DNA from: a virus
Direction: 5' to 3' (one strand)
Length of the DNA stretch: 64,000 bases
IMG/VR virus record: IMGVR_UViG_3300035070_003385
Span: 1 to 64,000 of that record
Shown: piece by piece, positions 45,152-53,560 of the stretch
Numbering within the stretch: the stretch's first letter is position 1
How the letters are laid out: every line of letters begins with the position of its first letter
Made by a program: the position numbers and the translations under genes
The notes under the pieces: model-generated
Told to the model about the DNA's origin: nothing
The model's database searches: none
Seen by the model: only the letters and a program-made list of their open reading frames with translations

Positions 45152-46101
45152 TTGTAACTCGATTCAAACATTACTTCAGTTAAAAACGCAATCATATTAA
45201 TTTCTGTATCCGCAACAAAATGAGCTTTATACATATAATCAGCAAGTGTTACAATAAATCCTGGTAAACTTTTAAGTTCAACTTTATTCGTTGCGGTATC
45301 ATATATGTGGCGAAACATTTCGTTAGTATCTTGGTCACTGTTGTCCGCGCACCACTTACGCATTCCAGTAAAATTTTTTTCTTTTAACATAATGAACAGC
45401 TGTTCAATAGATTCTTCCTTTAGGTTTGTAAAAATACCTTCATCAATACGACCAGACGCAGCATATGTTTGAAGCTCAGTAAGCACGCGTCGGAAATCCG
45501 GAAAATGCTTTTCAATTACCTTTGCAACAACTGTTTTATCGTGATTAATGTTTTCTTGTTCTAAAATAGAAAGAACACGTTTATAGAATTGCGCTGCCAT
45601 TTTTGGCCTGTCGCTTTTTTCGATAGAAAAGTCTATTTCTGATAAACGAGAACGGAGTGGTTCAATAATACGATTTTTAAAATTACACGTAAAAATAAAT
45701 CCGCAATTCTTGGAATATTCTTCAATAAAATTGCGAAGAGCTGGCTGGACAGTTGTGGCGTTTAGATAATCAGCCTCGTCAAGAATAACAAATTTACGTC
45801 CACCCGTAAAAGATACAGATGAAGCAAATGTAGAAATTTCATATCGAAGAGTATCGATACTTACGTTTAATGATCCGTTCTTTACGATATAGTCACAACC
45901 TAGTTCGTTCAGCATTGCTTTTGCAACAGTTGTTTTACCCATACCTGGTCCGCCAGTGAGTAATAGGTTTGGCATATTATCGTCAGCAACAAACTTTTTA
46001 AAAATGTCTTTTGTTTTTTGTGGAAGAATTGTTTCTTCAATTGTATTTGGGCGATACCCTTCGACCCAAAGTACTTCATCAGCTTTTTTGTTCAGTGTCA
46101 T
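45148..46101 (-). CDS. gp44: Clamp loader ATPase gp44
   Basis: AAA+ ATPase: Walker A GGPGMGKTT (residues 50-58), Walker B FVILDEAD (104-111), sensor-1 region CGFIFTCNFKNRII and the arginine motif LRSRLSEIDF in place of the usual S-R-C. The N-terminus LWVEGYRPNTIEETILP is characteristic of the family. At 317 residues it matches T4 gp44 (319). It loads gp45 together with gp62. Confidence 0.95.
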   Translation of the reverse strand: MTLNKKADEVLWVEGYRPNTIEETILPQKTKDIFKKFVADDNMPNLLLTGGPGMGKTTVAKAMLNELGCDYIVKNGSLNVSIDTLRYEISTFASSVSFTGGRKFVILDEADYLNATTVQPALRNFIEEYSKNCGFIFTCNFKNRIIEPLRSRLSEIDFSIEKSDRPKMAAQFYKRVLSILEQENINHDKTVVAKVIEKHFPDFRRVLTELQTYAASGRIDEGIFTNLKEESIEQLFIMLKEKNFTGMRKWCADNSDQDTNEMFRHIYDTATNKVELKSLPGFIVTLADYMYKAHFVADTEINMIAFLTEVMFESSYK

Positions 46102-46129
46102 TCATAACCTCAAGAAATTTCATAATGTA

Positions 46130-46165
46130 AAATCAAGGCTGTTCAATTAAGAACTACCTTGATTT
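46130..46165 (-). promoter_or_regulatory. Large hairpin upstream of gp44
   Basis: AAATCAAGG pairs with CCTTGATTT and an inner GTTC/GAAC adds a second stem, in the 99-base gap before gp44. A short T run follows. It could be an attenuator or a translational control element for gp44, as a RegA-type target. Assignment as a full terminator is uncertain because the T run is short. Confidence 0.5.
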
Positions 46166-46200
46166 ATATAATATACCACTTTCACCAGTTTGTATATAGT

Positions 46201-46386
46201 TTATTTTGTTTTTGGATTGTCTGAAACATTATTGGTTTCTTGCTTTGCATAAGAATCTAACTTATCTCGGATTGCTCCGACAGCTGACAATTCACTACCT
46301 TCGATAGCTCCTCTTTTTACACAAATGTCAATAATTGCAATAACGTTATTAATATCCTGTGGTGTAATTTCAATCTTATCTGCCAT
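46201..46386 (-). CDS. Small hypothetical protein after sliding clamp, 61 aa
   Basis: A small acidic helical protein (KIEITPQDINNVIAIIDICV, then KRGAIEGSELSAVGAIRDKL) whose start overlaps the gp45 stop by one base. Similar short proteins accompany gp45 in marine T4-like phages, to my recollection. No motif indicates function. The operon position suggests a replication-associated role. Confidence 0.65.
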   Translation of the reverse strand: MADKIEITPQDINNVIAIIDICVKRGAIEGSELSAVGAIRDKLDSYAKQETNNVSDNPKTK

Positions 46387-47054
46387 TATTCACCTTTTTC
46401 ATATGTTGATTTTGTATCAATGCCAACATAATAAGATACATCAGCTCCTTTAAAATATGAAATTCCTTTAGCGCACAAAGTTATTTCATAATCCTGAGGT
46501 AGCAATTTGAGATTGTCGGTTTTAATGATAATAGTAAACTTATCATTTGTTGTGCCAATTTCAATACCATATGCATCGGCTGTTGGATTTTTACTATCAA
46601 TTGCTCGAAGAAAACATTTCCCATCTTCGCCAACAAACGCAATTTCCTCAAACTGTAAAACTCCAGCTGCTTTTAATACGGATTGGAAATCATCCCATAT
46701 AACATTTACCTTTACATCCTCAGAAGGAATAGATAATTCTTTTTCTGGTGGGGCAATAACCATAGATGGATCTGCATAGACGTATTTTGTTTTTTTCTTA
46801 TTTCCTTCAGAAATAGTAAAAAATTTATCGTTAAATTGAATATCCGGATCTTGGTGAAGGCTTAAAATTGAAAGGAATCTTGAAAGATCATAAACAACAG
46901 CTTGAGATGGAATTTCGTCTTCAAGATTTGCGATTGCGATTAAGGTTTTTTCGGGTGTTACAGTTTTCAATACATTGCCTGGCTTCATAATAATTGATTT
47001 ATTAATTGTTGCAAAGCTTTTGAGAATAGTTAAAGTACGGTCAGATAGTTTCAT
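46386..47054 (-). CDS. gp45: Sliding clamp gp45
   Basis: The start is placed at the ATG at 47054 (MKLSDRTLTILKSFATINKS), which has AGGAGA 8 bases upstream; the longer frame starts inside the promoter leader. Length 222 against 228 in T4. The pattern of two clamp domains (VVYDLSRFLSILSLHQDPDI, then VIWDDFQSVLKAAGVLQFEE) fits gp45, including YYVGIDTK near the end. It is the processivity factor for the polymerase and the co-activator of late transcription. It is driven by a perfect sigma-70 consensus promoter. Confidence 0.93.
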   Translation of the reverse strand: MKLSDRTLTILKSFATINKSIIMKPGNVLKTVTPEKTLIAIANLEDEIPSQAVVYDLSRFLSILSLHQDPDIQFNDKFFTISEGNKKKTKYVYADPSMVIAPPEKELSIPSEDVKVNVIWDDFQSVLKAAGVLQFEEIAFVGEDGKCFLRAIDSKNPTADAYGIEIGTTNDKFTIIIKTDNLKLLPQDYEITLCAKGISYFKGADVSYYVGIDTKSTYEKGE

Positions 47055-47085
47055 TATATAGTTTCTCCTGGTTGTCATTAATATA

Positions 47086-47114
47086 ATTATAACATAATAG
47101 TTTTAAAATGTCAA
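47086..47114 (-). promoter_or_regulatory. Perfect sigma-70 early promoter of gp45
   Basis: Minus strand TTGACA (47114-47109), 17-base spacer and TATAAT (47091-47086). It lies 32 bases upstream of the gp45 start. Confidence 0.9.
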
Positions 47115-47119
47115 TCATT

Positions 47120-47995
47120 TTATGGTCTAAAAGCTCGTTTTGTTTTTTTATAATTTTTAGGGTTAGAACTTTTTGAAGCTGTAGGAGTCATACCCAATGT
47201 GCTTACGGCACCTAAAGATCCTTTAAATATATAACTTCCTACATGTTGCAATTCCATCCATGGACACATATGCAATTTGATTCCAATTTTTGTAGCATTC
47301 CTACAAAAGAAATAATCTTCTGATAAATATCTTTTTGAATTTGGGTCTATTTCGCAATCAAAAAAAGCTGTAATTTCGTGAGTTCCGTCAAAGTTTTTTG
47401 TTCTTACATGGTCTGGAATATATTTAAGTTCTGGATATGCTTCTGAGTATTTTTCCAATACTTCACGTGGTATTAACATAAATCCTGTTCCTGCTTCGCT
47501 TACTGCAACAGGTTCGTTTATTTTAAATGATTTTACACCTTCCGCCATATTAAAAACGTAATCGCCAGCATAATAGTCAAGGTCAAACGGATTTTCATCA
47601 GCCTTTCCTAACTCAACTGCAGTCTTAATTTTTTCCCATGCAATAGTCTTTTTAGGATATGGCCCTGTCATAATATCGTAGTTTTCTGGTTGCATTGTTT
47701 GAATTCCTAATAACGTTAATACGTCATTAGCTTTAAATCCAATATCTGAATCAATAAACATCAAGTGGGTGCAATCCGAGCGAAGAAATTCATCTGCTAC
47801 GTAATTTCTTGCACGCTGAACTAAGCTTTCATTAAACAAATAATAAAACTTAAGCTCAATTCCGTATTTTGCACACATTGCCGAAAGATCGTTAGTCGAT
47901 TTACAAAACGACCCTGCGCATTGACCACCGTACATTGGTGCTCCAATAAATAATTTGTATTTTTGCAAATGTTCTGTTGTAATTTGGATATCCAT
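47120..47995 (-). CDS. GT-A-type glycosyltransferase
   Basis: A nucleotide-sugar-binding signature is clear: LVQRARNYVADEF, then CTHLMFIDSDIGFKANDVLT, with D-x-D as the metal-binding motif of GT-A enzymes. A later E-A-G-T-G-F-M-L segment and SEDYFFCRNATKIGIKLHMC match acceptor/metal regions of such enzymes. It has no membrane segment. It follows DexA and precedes the clamp operon. It could glycosylate modified DNA, virion protein or a host glycan; the modification-gene neighbourhood favours DNA, without proof. Confidence 0.75.
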   Translation of the reverse strand: MDIQITTEHLQKYKLFIGAPMYGGQCAGSFCKSTNDLSAMCAKYGIELKFYYLFNESLVQRARNYVADEFLRSDCTHLMFIDSDIGFKANDVLTLLGIQTMQPENYDIMTGPYPKKTIAWEKIKTAVELGKADENPFDLDYYAGDYVFNMAEGVKSFKINEPVAVSEAGTGFMLIPREVLEKYSEAYPELKYIPDHVRTKNFDGTHEITAFFDCEIDPNSKRYLSEDYFFCRNATKIGIKLHMCPWMELQHVGSYIFKGSLGAVSTLGMTPTASKSSNPKNYKKTKRAFRP

Positions 47996-48005
47996 AATAT
48001 ATTCC

Positions 48006-48632
48006 TTAAAGTAATTCTAAATCGTTTTCTGCACGATGTATTTGTTGAAATCTAATTACGTCAGCAAGAATATCCCAGGCACTATCGTGTTTTTTAAAGT
48101 TTTTATTCCAAGTATTTTCATCGATCATTGGAATAAAACCGTTTTGTTTTGGGAAGTTTAGCTTTGCATCAATATAAGTACGAGTATCGCGAACTTTCCA
48201 ATATTTAAGGTATTCCTCGAGATGAAGCAATTTATCTTCAGCTTCAAAAATACGAGAAAGAATGATTGGGTCAAACGTATTAGAACGGCTCCACCAATAA
48301 TCTATTTTTGGAGAATCAATTAAAAACTCATGAAAGCTTTTTACGAATTCTTTAACTGTTAGATCTGATTTTTTCGGAGAAACATTTGCACGGACCTCAG
48401 GATCTTGCTCTTCCCAAAATTGCAAAGTACTTTTATCAATTTCCCACCCATAGTTTTTAACCTGGTCAGCAACCGAAAGCTTAAACTTTTTTGTTTCGGT
48501 TATACTATTAAGTGTATATGGATTTGACAAAAAGCGATCCATATTAAATACCATTACAGAACAATCTACGATAGCGCACTTTGATGCGTCCTTACCCATA
48601 GTTTCAAAATCAATAATAAAGTGATTACTCAT
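48006..48632 (-). CDS. dexA: DexA-like DEDD exonuclease
   Basis: The first DEDD motif is at residues 8-10 (FIIDFETMG). Later WWSRSNTFDPIILSRIFE gives motif II and KKHDSAWDILADVIRFQQ motif III with H-D. T4 DexA is 227 residues; this is 208. It degrades single-stranded DNA 3' to 5', and in T4 participates in host DNA breakdown or DNA metabolism. It overlaps the C5 methyltransferase stop by 4 bases. Confidence 0.85.
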   Translation of the reverse strand: MSNHFIIDFETMGKDASKCAIVDCSVMVFNMDRFLSNPYTLNSITETKKFKLSVADQVKNYGWEIDKSTLQFWEEQDPEVRANVSPKKSDLTVKEFVKSFHEFLIDSPKIDYWWSRSNTFDPIILSRIFEAEDKLLHLEEYLKYWKVRDTRTYIDAKLNFPKQNGFIPMIDENTWNKNFKKHDSAWDILADVIRFQQIHRAENDLELL

Positions 48633-49843
48633 GCAAAGAATTCCTCCAATGTTGCCATATCAGTTTTCCCGAGCGGATCGTTTTCCATTCTTTCATAATG
48701 ATTATTTTGGCGTAAATAATTTGTATCAGATAGTTTTAATTCTCCACGAATAAACTTACCAATTTCAGTGTGTATATCTCGAGACGTAGGTACTGGCACG
48801 TTCTGGGCAATGTGGTTCATTTTTGCGAGGCCACCAACGAGTTCAAAGTCGTCAGGAAATCCCATCATGTGCAGTGCCTCACGTATAGTTAAAGAACGAT
48901 CGTGGATAGGATGAATAGTATCGGCAAGGTTTCTACCGATTACCGCATTCATACACTCGTTGAAAACATGAGTAGAGCTGTCCCATACTCCTTTACCAGC
49001 CGCAAACTTTTTAATTGCATGATCTGATACCTTAATTCCGCGTTCGTGGCCAATGTCTTTAAACCACTCGTTTGCTTCTTCGAGTAATCCTTGGCGTTGG
49101 ATATACGTAAAGGCAGTAATGTTTTGATTGCGAATTAAAATATCCCTTGGATTTTCGTTTGTTTTGGATTTAAGAAACTGGAAGTATGGTTCATCATCGA
49201 GCTTTTGGTTAATAATTAAATCCTGCTGTAGAGTCTTTTCATCAACCTCAGTTATATAGTCCCTAAAGTTTTTACGATCTCGTTTGTACCAGGACATGAT
49301 TGGAGCTTTTTCTGATTTCCAGCCGATCGCAAAGGTACGATCGCGAGCCTGAGGAATACCGTGATACTTAGTAGAAGTTTTATATAGAGTTAAACTATAA
49401 CCTCTTTTGTTGCAAATGTCAAACAAATTGTTCGCAACTTCACGACCTTTATTTGTATATAGCGCTGGAGCATTCTCAACTACAACTGCCTTTGCTCCGA
49501 ATAAATCAAAACCGTCCTCAAATACTTTGTACATCCATTCGTTTTTTGCACAACCTGCGCCTTTTGCTTCCTCGGTCTTACCAGTATTTAATTGCGATAG
49601 CGCAGCACAAGGTGGAGTACCCGATACAACGTCAACCTTATGAATAGGTGGACCTTCGTCTAGGAGTCGATATTCCAATCCACGACCTTTTACATTATTC
49701 TGATAGTTGACATAGTGACTATCATTTGCCTGAAATCCATCGTAGGAATAGATTGCCTCTGGCGGTTTACCAAAAGCCTTTTCCGCTCCTAGCATTTGGC
49801 CACCGATAAGTGGTATATGTGATGCCCATGTAATATTGCTCAT
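48629..49843 (-). CDS. DNA cytosine-C5 methyltransferase with clamp-like C-terminal tail
   Basis: Catalytic C79 lies in SGTPPCAALSQL (motif IV), followed by motif VI VVVENAPAL (E123-N124) and motif VIII QARDRTFAIGW. Motif I is weak (HIPLIGGQMLGAE). A C-terminal motif X-like segment sits near residue 320 (ADTIHPIHDRSLTIREALHM). The family methylates C5 of cytosine in double-stranded DNA. The last residues are DMATLEEFFA, nearly the same as the neighbouring glycosyltransferase. A candidate sigma-70-type promoter (TTGACA-17-TATAGT) lies inside at 49394-49422. No restriction partner is visible nearby. Confidence 0.88.
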   Translation of the reverse strand: MSNITWASHIPLIGGQMLGAEKAFGKPPEAIYSYDGFQANDSHYVNYQNNVKGRGLEYRLLDEGPPIHKVDVVSGTPPCAALSQLNTGKTEEAKGAGCAKNEWMYKVFEDGFDLFGAKAVVVENAPALYTNKGREVANNLFDICNKRGYSLTLYKTSTKYHGIPQARDRTFAIGWKSEKAPIMSWYKRDRKNFRDYITEVDEKTLQQDLIINQKLDDEPYFQFLKSKTNENPRDILIRNQNITAFTYIQRQGLLEEANEWFKDIGHERGIKVSDHAIKKFAAGKGVWDSSTHVFNECMNAVIGRNLADTIHPIHDRSLTIREALHMMGFPDDFELVGGLAKMNHIAQNVPVPTSRDIHTEIGKFIRGELKLSDTNYLRQNNHYERMENDPLGKTDMATLEEFFA

Positions 49844-49855
49844 TATTCTTATTCC

Positions 49856-51100
49856 TTATGCAAAAAAGTCTTCAAGTGTAGCTACAGTTTTCTTTTTATA
49901 CTTGCTAGTATCCGGGCGGGTATAACTTGGATCCACTGAGGACATAATCTTGTTGTTTATAAATGTACCGTCGTAATATTCTGGTTTAAGAATTGCTTTA
50001 CGCAAATTGGTAAGTACTTGTTCATACCGCTCTTTATTTTCAATAAGAGTCTGCATGCGTTCGTAAAACTCGGATGGAGTCTGTGGACGAAGAAACATCG
50101 GAATGGGCAGATGCCCTTGAGTATCATATGAAGGATGTAAAAAAGGAATTACACCTGCATGTATCATTTCAATATACTTAGATGTAGTCCAACCTTCTTT
50201 AATCGGAATGATGAAGGTAAACTTTACATCTTGTAACTTATTCTGCAGTTCACTAAGATGAAGGGATCCTTTGAAACGGCTGTCATCTCCAATTACATCT
50301 GACCATTTACCATATACTTCTACTTCATTAAACTTATTCAGGACCCATTCCTTGAGTAAGTTATAACGAGATGGTTTACCTTCGTTGAGAACGACCATAA
50401 AGTTTGTATTGCGATCTGTGTTTACTTGTTCACTATATTCATAATCACCACAGAACGCGGTTTCCATACCAGCATATTCTGATTTCACGATACGAGTAAT
50501 ACGTTCCTGGTCTTCGTAGTTACGAATAGCAAACGTCTCATATTCATAATCATACTGACCGAGAGATTTCATCGGCATATGGAATAAATCACGCGGTTGT
50601 TTTATCGTATAGCGAGGATCATTTACGATTTCAACGTAAGGTGGCTTTTCTTCATTCAGCCACGCGATAATTGGAGTCGTGTACCACTTGGACATATCAA
50701 GAGTTGCGGCAGGTTTTCCGTCGTTCCCTTCTCTTACCTTTTGAATACGATTTGGAATAGTTACGTTACTCATTTGACCAATCATCATAATTGTAAAGTC
50801 GAGTGTAATATTTTTTTCCTTAAAGTAGGTAATGATATGATTAAAATAAGCTTCTGACATAGACAATGGAATCCCTTGCCATATATCAATCACGTTATCA
50901 TATGTAAATAATTTGGTTTTTTCGGCATCAGATAGAGTAGCATAATCAGAACGACCTATGATATAAAAATTTTTATCCGGATTGTTATTTGCTACAGCGC
51001 GTAGAGTACACGATGCTTCGTTGTCTCCACCGATTGGAGAATACTTGTTTGTTCTAAATTTAATAGATTTGCCTACTTTTGCAAAGCCAATGTTTTTCAT
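49856..51100 (-). CDS. GT-B-like glycosyltransferase (candidate DNA glycosyltransferase)
   Basis: The 414-residue chain starts MKNIGFAKVGKSIKFR, a GT-B-like opening strand. The C-terminal half matches the layout of T4 beta-glucosyltransferase: EVYGKWSDVIGD, then FTFIIPIKEGWTTSKYIEMI and HAGVIPFLHPSYD, with regularly spaced helices before the tail. The region resembles the donor-binding part of GT-B enzymes (E in YIEMIHAGVIP). The tail is KKKTVATLEDFFA. It lies between the C5 methyltransferase and the HAD gene. A DNA glucosyltransferase role is inferred from neighbours and layout; a GT-B sugar transferase acting on glycans is the alternative. Confidence 0.65.
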   Translation of the reverse strand: MKNIGFAKVGKSIKFRTNKYSPIGGDNEASCTLRAVANNNPDKNFYIIGRSDYATLSDAEKTKLFTYDNVIDIWQGIPLSMSEAYFNHIITYFKEKNITLDFTIMMIGQMSNVTIPNRIQKVREGNDGKPAATLDMSKWYTTPIIAWLNEEKPPYVEIVNDPRYTIKQPRDLFHMPMKSLGQYDYEYETFAIRNYEDQERITRIVKSEYAGMETAFCGDYEYSEQVNTDRNTNFMVVLNEGKPSRYNLLKEWVLNKFNEVEVYGKWSDVIGDDSRFKGSLHLSELQNKLQDVKFTFIIPIKEGWTTSKYIEMIHAGVIPFLHPSYDTQGHLPIPMFLRPQTPSEFYERMQTLIENKERYEQVLTNLRKAILKPEYYDGTFINNKIMSSVDPSYTRPDTSKYKKKTVATLEDFFA

Positions 51101-51101
51101 T

Positions 51102-51464
51102 TTAATCCCATTCTATAAATTTGACAAAGTCTTGCGGTAGCATTGCTTTGTCATCAACATAATAAATGCCGTATGGTTTACCCCATACTATTTCGTCGTA
51201 TGGTACCTCGTGCTTTTCCAACCAATCAGTTGTAATTTTTCCGACATCATCGATGATTTTATTTATATCGCCGTCATGAGTTACCATCCTACGAGCAGTA
51301 TGAATAACTATCCTATAGCCTTTTTCTTTTGCCTTTTTTAAACTATTAATCATTTCTTTTTTGGGACTTGCCATTCCATACTTTTTATGGCTATCTTTTC
51401 TTCCGTGAATTGGAATGCAGATAGTATCGTCAAGATCCATTACTATTGTTTGTTGCGTATTCAT
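51102..51464 (-). CDS. HAD-family phosphatase (polysaccharide-type)
   Basis: HAD motif I is at residues 10-14 (MDLDDTI), motif II RIVIHTARR, and a D-D-K near the C-terminus (YYVDDKAM) as motif IV. At 120 residues it is a minimal capless HAD, similar to phosphatases in capsule and nucleotide-sugar clusters. The start lies inside the C-terminal end of the upstream nucleotidyltransferase gene (35-base overlap). It may remove phosphate from a sugar-phosphate precursor. Confidence 0.75.
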   Translation of the reverse strand: MNTQQTIVMDLDDTICIPIHGRKDSHKKYGMASPKKEMINSLKKAKEKGYRIVIHTARRMVTHDGDINKIIDDVGKITTDWLEKHEVPYDEIVWGKPYGIYYVDDKAMLPQDFVKFIEWD

Positions 51465-52920
51465 TCACATAATCTCTCATTCGTTTTTGCCTATCAGTAC
51501 AGTCATAATGCAGTTTAATACAAGTAGCAATAAGCAACGCACCGCCGTCAATAATTTCATTATACTCTGCTTTATAGTATTTGTCAACTAGTTTTTCAAA
51601 ACTTTTTGCAACATACTCTGGATATTTATGCCCGGTCACTAGTTCATTATAACCGTGGTAAAGATCGTGTGATAGTTTGCACATATCGTATAAGTGATCT
51701 CCACCACATCCTATATGATCACCATAAGAGCCTCGAGGGTCTAACAATGTAATACTGTCGTTGTATGGATTATATAATATGTTTGCGAAATGCAAGTCTC
51801 CATGCATAGCTGCAACTGGTTTTGCTTTTTCGAGACAACGTTTTGCCAAATCATTATAATAATCTTCAGAACATTCTAAACGTTCTGCTGTTTTATCAAC
51901 CCACATTTTTTTAGCATTATTTTGAAAGTCAACTGCAAACTTAAGTGTTGGTTGTTTATGAAAATGATTTTGCATTGCAATAATTACTTTTTCAATCAAA
52001 TAATCTATGGTGCTGTTTGATATATCTTCGTGTGCAAATAAATCAGACAATAAAACACCTGACTCATATGACATTGATAAAGCATAATCATCTTTAAGCA
52101 TCTTAGGAATAAACATACTTTGAACTGAATCGAGCGATTCGTACCAATTCTTTTCGTTCATTATGGTTCGTACCGCAAAGGTATTATTGTGAGATGGGAT
52201 TTTTGTAATAACGTTAATATCTGATTTGTATTCAAAAGAATTAAATTCACGTGCTTTGAATGTAAGGAACTCAGCGCAAGTTTTATGATATGACGCAATG
52301 TCTCCAATATCATACCAACGCTCAGTGCTTATATTATTAAACTTGACATTATATCCATACAATTCAAGCGCGTCGGATATATCATACTCTTTTGTATTAA
52401 TAAATGACTGCGCAGCTTTAAACCCATCAGCAAAACTATATAAACCTACGAGTGCTACCGCATCTCTAACAGTTTCTTTAGGTTTATTATAATACTGATT
52501 TCCATCCCACATACACCATGCAGAGTGATCTTCAACTTTTTTAGTTAAAAGAAAGTCTTCACCCAATGGCATGTTTTCTTCAAGGATAATAGCATCGCCT
52601 AACCAAACTACAAGAGGATTTGCAAAATCTAACAAAGATTGACATCCAACCGCTATAGCATCACGGGGACCGTTTAACGATCCCTGCTTTACACATTCAA
52701 TATTATTATATTTGCTTTTAGATGCCCATTCACGTATATCATTATGCTTGCCATCAACAATAATAATTTTACCTACATCAGGGGTGTTTTTATAAATGGA
52801 CTCAATGATATATTCAATTGTAGGCTTTCCGTGAACTCTGACCATAGCCTTTGAGCAATTTGATGTTAAAGGCCGAAGTCGAGTTGCTTCACCTGCTGCT
52901 GGTATTACTACATTGATCAT
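51430..52920 (-). CDS. Bifunctional nucleotidyltransferase/phosphotransferase (LicC/LicA-like fusion)
   Basis: Start at 52920 (MINVVIPAAGEATRLRPLTS), with GGAGAG upstream. The N-terminal domain (about 1-230) is a sugar-phosphate or phosphocholine nucleotidyltransferase: G-E-A-T-R-L-R-P and KAMVRVHGKPTIEYIIE. The C-terminal domain (about 260-480) is an APH/choline-kinase type phosphotransferase: HGDLHFANILYN with the catalytic Asp, then LLDPRGSYGD. Fusions of this sort make activated alcohol or sugar donors. A sigma-70 consensus lies inside (51559-51587). The substrate is unknown; a link to the neighbouring glycosyltransferases is inference. Confidence 0.78.
   Translation of the reverse strand: MINVVIPAAGEATRLRPLTSNCSKAMVRVHGKPTIEYIIESIYKNTPDVGKIIIVDGKHNDIREWASKSKYNNIECVKQGSLNGPRDAIAVGCQSLLDFANPLVVWLGDAIILEENMPLGEDFLLTKKVEDHSAWCMWDGNQYYNKPKETVRDAVALVGLYSFADGFKAAQSFINTKEYDISDALELYGYNVKFNNISTERWYDIGDIASYHKTCAEFLTFKAREFNSFEYKSDINVITKIPSHNNTFAVRTIMNEKNWYESLDSVQSMFIPKMLKDDYALSMSYESGVLLSDLFAHEDISNSTIDYLIEKVIIAMQNHFHKQPTLKFAVDFQNNAKKMWVDKTAERLECSEDYYNDLAKRCLEKAKPVAAMHGDLHFANILYNPYNDSITLLDPRGSYGDHIGCGGDHLYDMCKLSHDLYHGYNELVTGHKYPEYVAKSFEKLVDKYYKAEYNEIIDGGALLIATCIKLHYDCTDRQKRMRDYVNEYATNNSNGS
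51559..51587 (-). promoter_or_regulatory. Sigma-70 consensus promoter inside the nucleotidyltransferase gene
   Basis: TTGACA (51587-51582), 17 bases, TATAAT (51564-51559) on the minus strand. It would feed the HAD gene and the genes downstream. Being inside coding sequence it may be chance, but the match is complete. Confidence 0.5.
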
Positions 52921-53557
52921 ACTGTTCTCTCCATGCATCGTATTCATCTTCAAGATTAACCCACTGCATTTTTGTATATTGCGTTTTCGTAGAAAATCGT
53001 CTATCCCATATTATCCACATATAGGCAATCATCCCTCCTATTTGATCCTTCTTTTCAATAGGTTCAACAAGGCCAGAATTAAATTTAGCGCGATCTGATA
53101 AAAATATTATATCACTTGGTGGGTTATTTGTAAATAGTTTTTTTCTCTTTTTTCCTTCAAGAAACGTTAAGCGAAGAAACATTGCAGTATAACTGTATTC
53201 ATCAATCCACTTTTCAGCCAACTTACGAGGCAGGTCCTTATGATACGGTGGATTAGTTACTACACCTTCGGCAAAGTCTTGCTTTGGAGTCTCAAGAGCG
53301 TCGTGTGATGTATTTATGCTACATAGAGAGTCTTCGTATTCGTGTAGGTCATGACTTAAAACATTATGACCATTTCGAGCAAGTTCAACAGAAATGTTAC
53401 CCTTTCCTGCGCAGGGTTCAAAAATGTTTTGCGGTGGTCTATTATATTTGCATAACACGTGGGTAGCGAGCGGAGGAGTTGGGTAGAAATCGTTTTTCTT
53501 ACGATTTGGGTCGTTCTTTTTTACGCCAACGTATATATCGCTAAGACTACTTGCCAT
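52889..53557 (-). CDS. NPPY-type DNA methyltransferase-like protein
   Basis: The N-terminus KKNDFYPTPPLATHVL leads into the SAM-binding FEPCAGKGNISVELA, and the catalytic motif is VVTNPPYHKDL (NPPY). The order SAM region before NPPY fits N6-adenine or N4-cytosine amino-methyltransferases. At 222 residues there is no obvious target-recognition domain, so it might act as a small orphan enzyme. It overlaps the start of the nucleotidyltransferase by 32 bases and sits beside dCMP deaminase. Confidence 0.8.
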   Translation of the reverse strand: MASSLSDIYVGVKKNDPNRKKNDFYPTPPLATHVLCKYNRPPQNIFEPCAGKGNISVELARNGHNVLSHDLHEYEDSLCSINTSHDALETPKQDFAEGVVTNPPYHKDLPRKLAEKWIDEYSYTAMFLRLTFLEGKKRKKLFTNNPPSDIIFLSDRAKFNSGLVEPIEKKDQIGGMIAYMWIIWDRRFSTKTQYTKMQWVNLEDEYDAWREQYDQCSNTSSR

Positions 53558-53560
53558 TAA

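Noticed and set aside
49394-49422. TTGACA-17-TATAGT inside the C5 methyltransferase
   Set aside because: No gene start follows within 700 bases; kept only as a note because the spacing equals that of the true early promoters.
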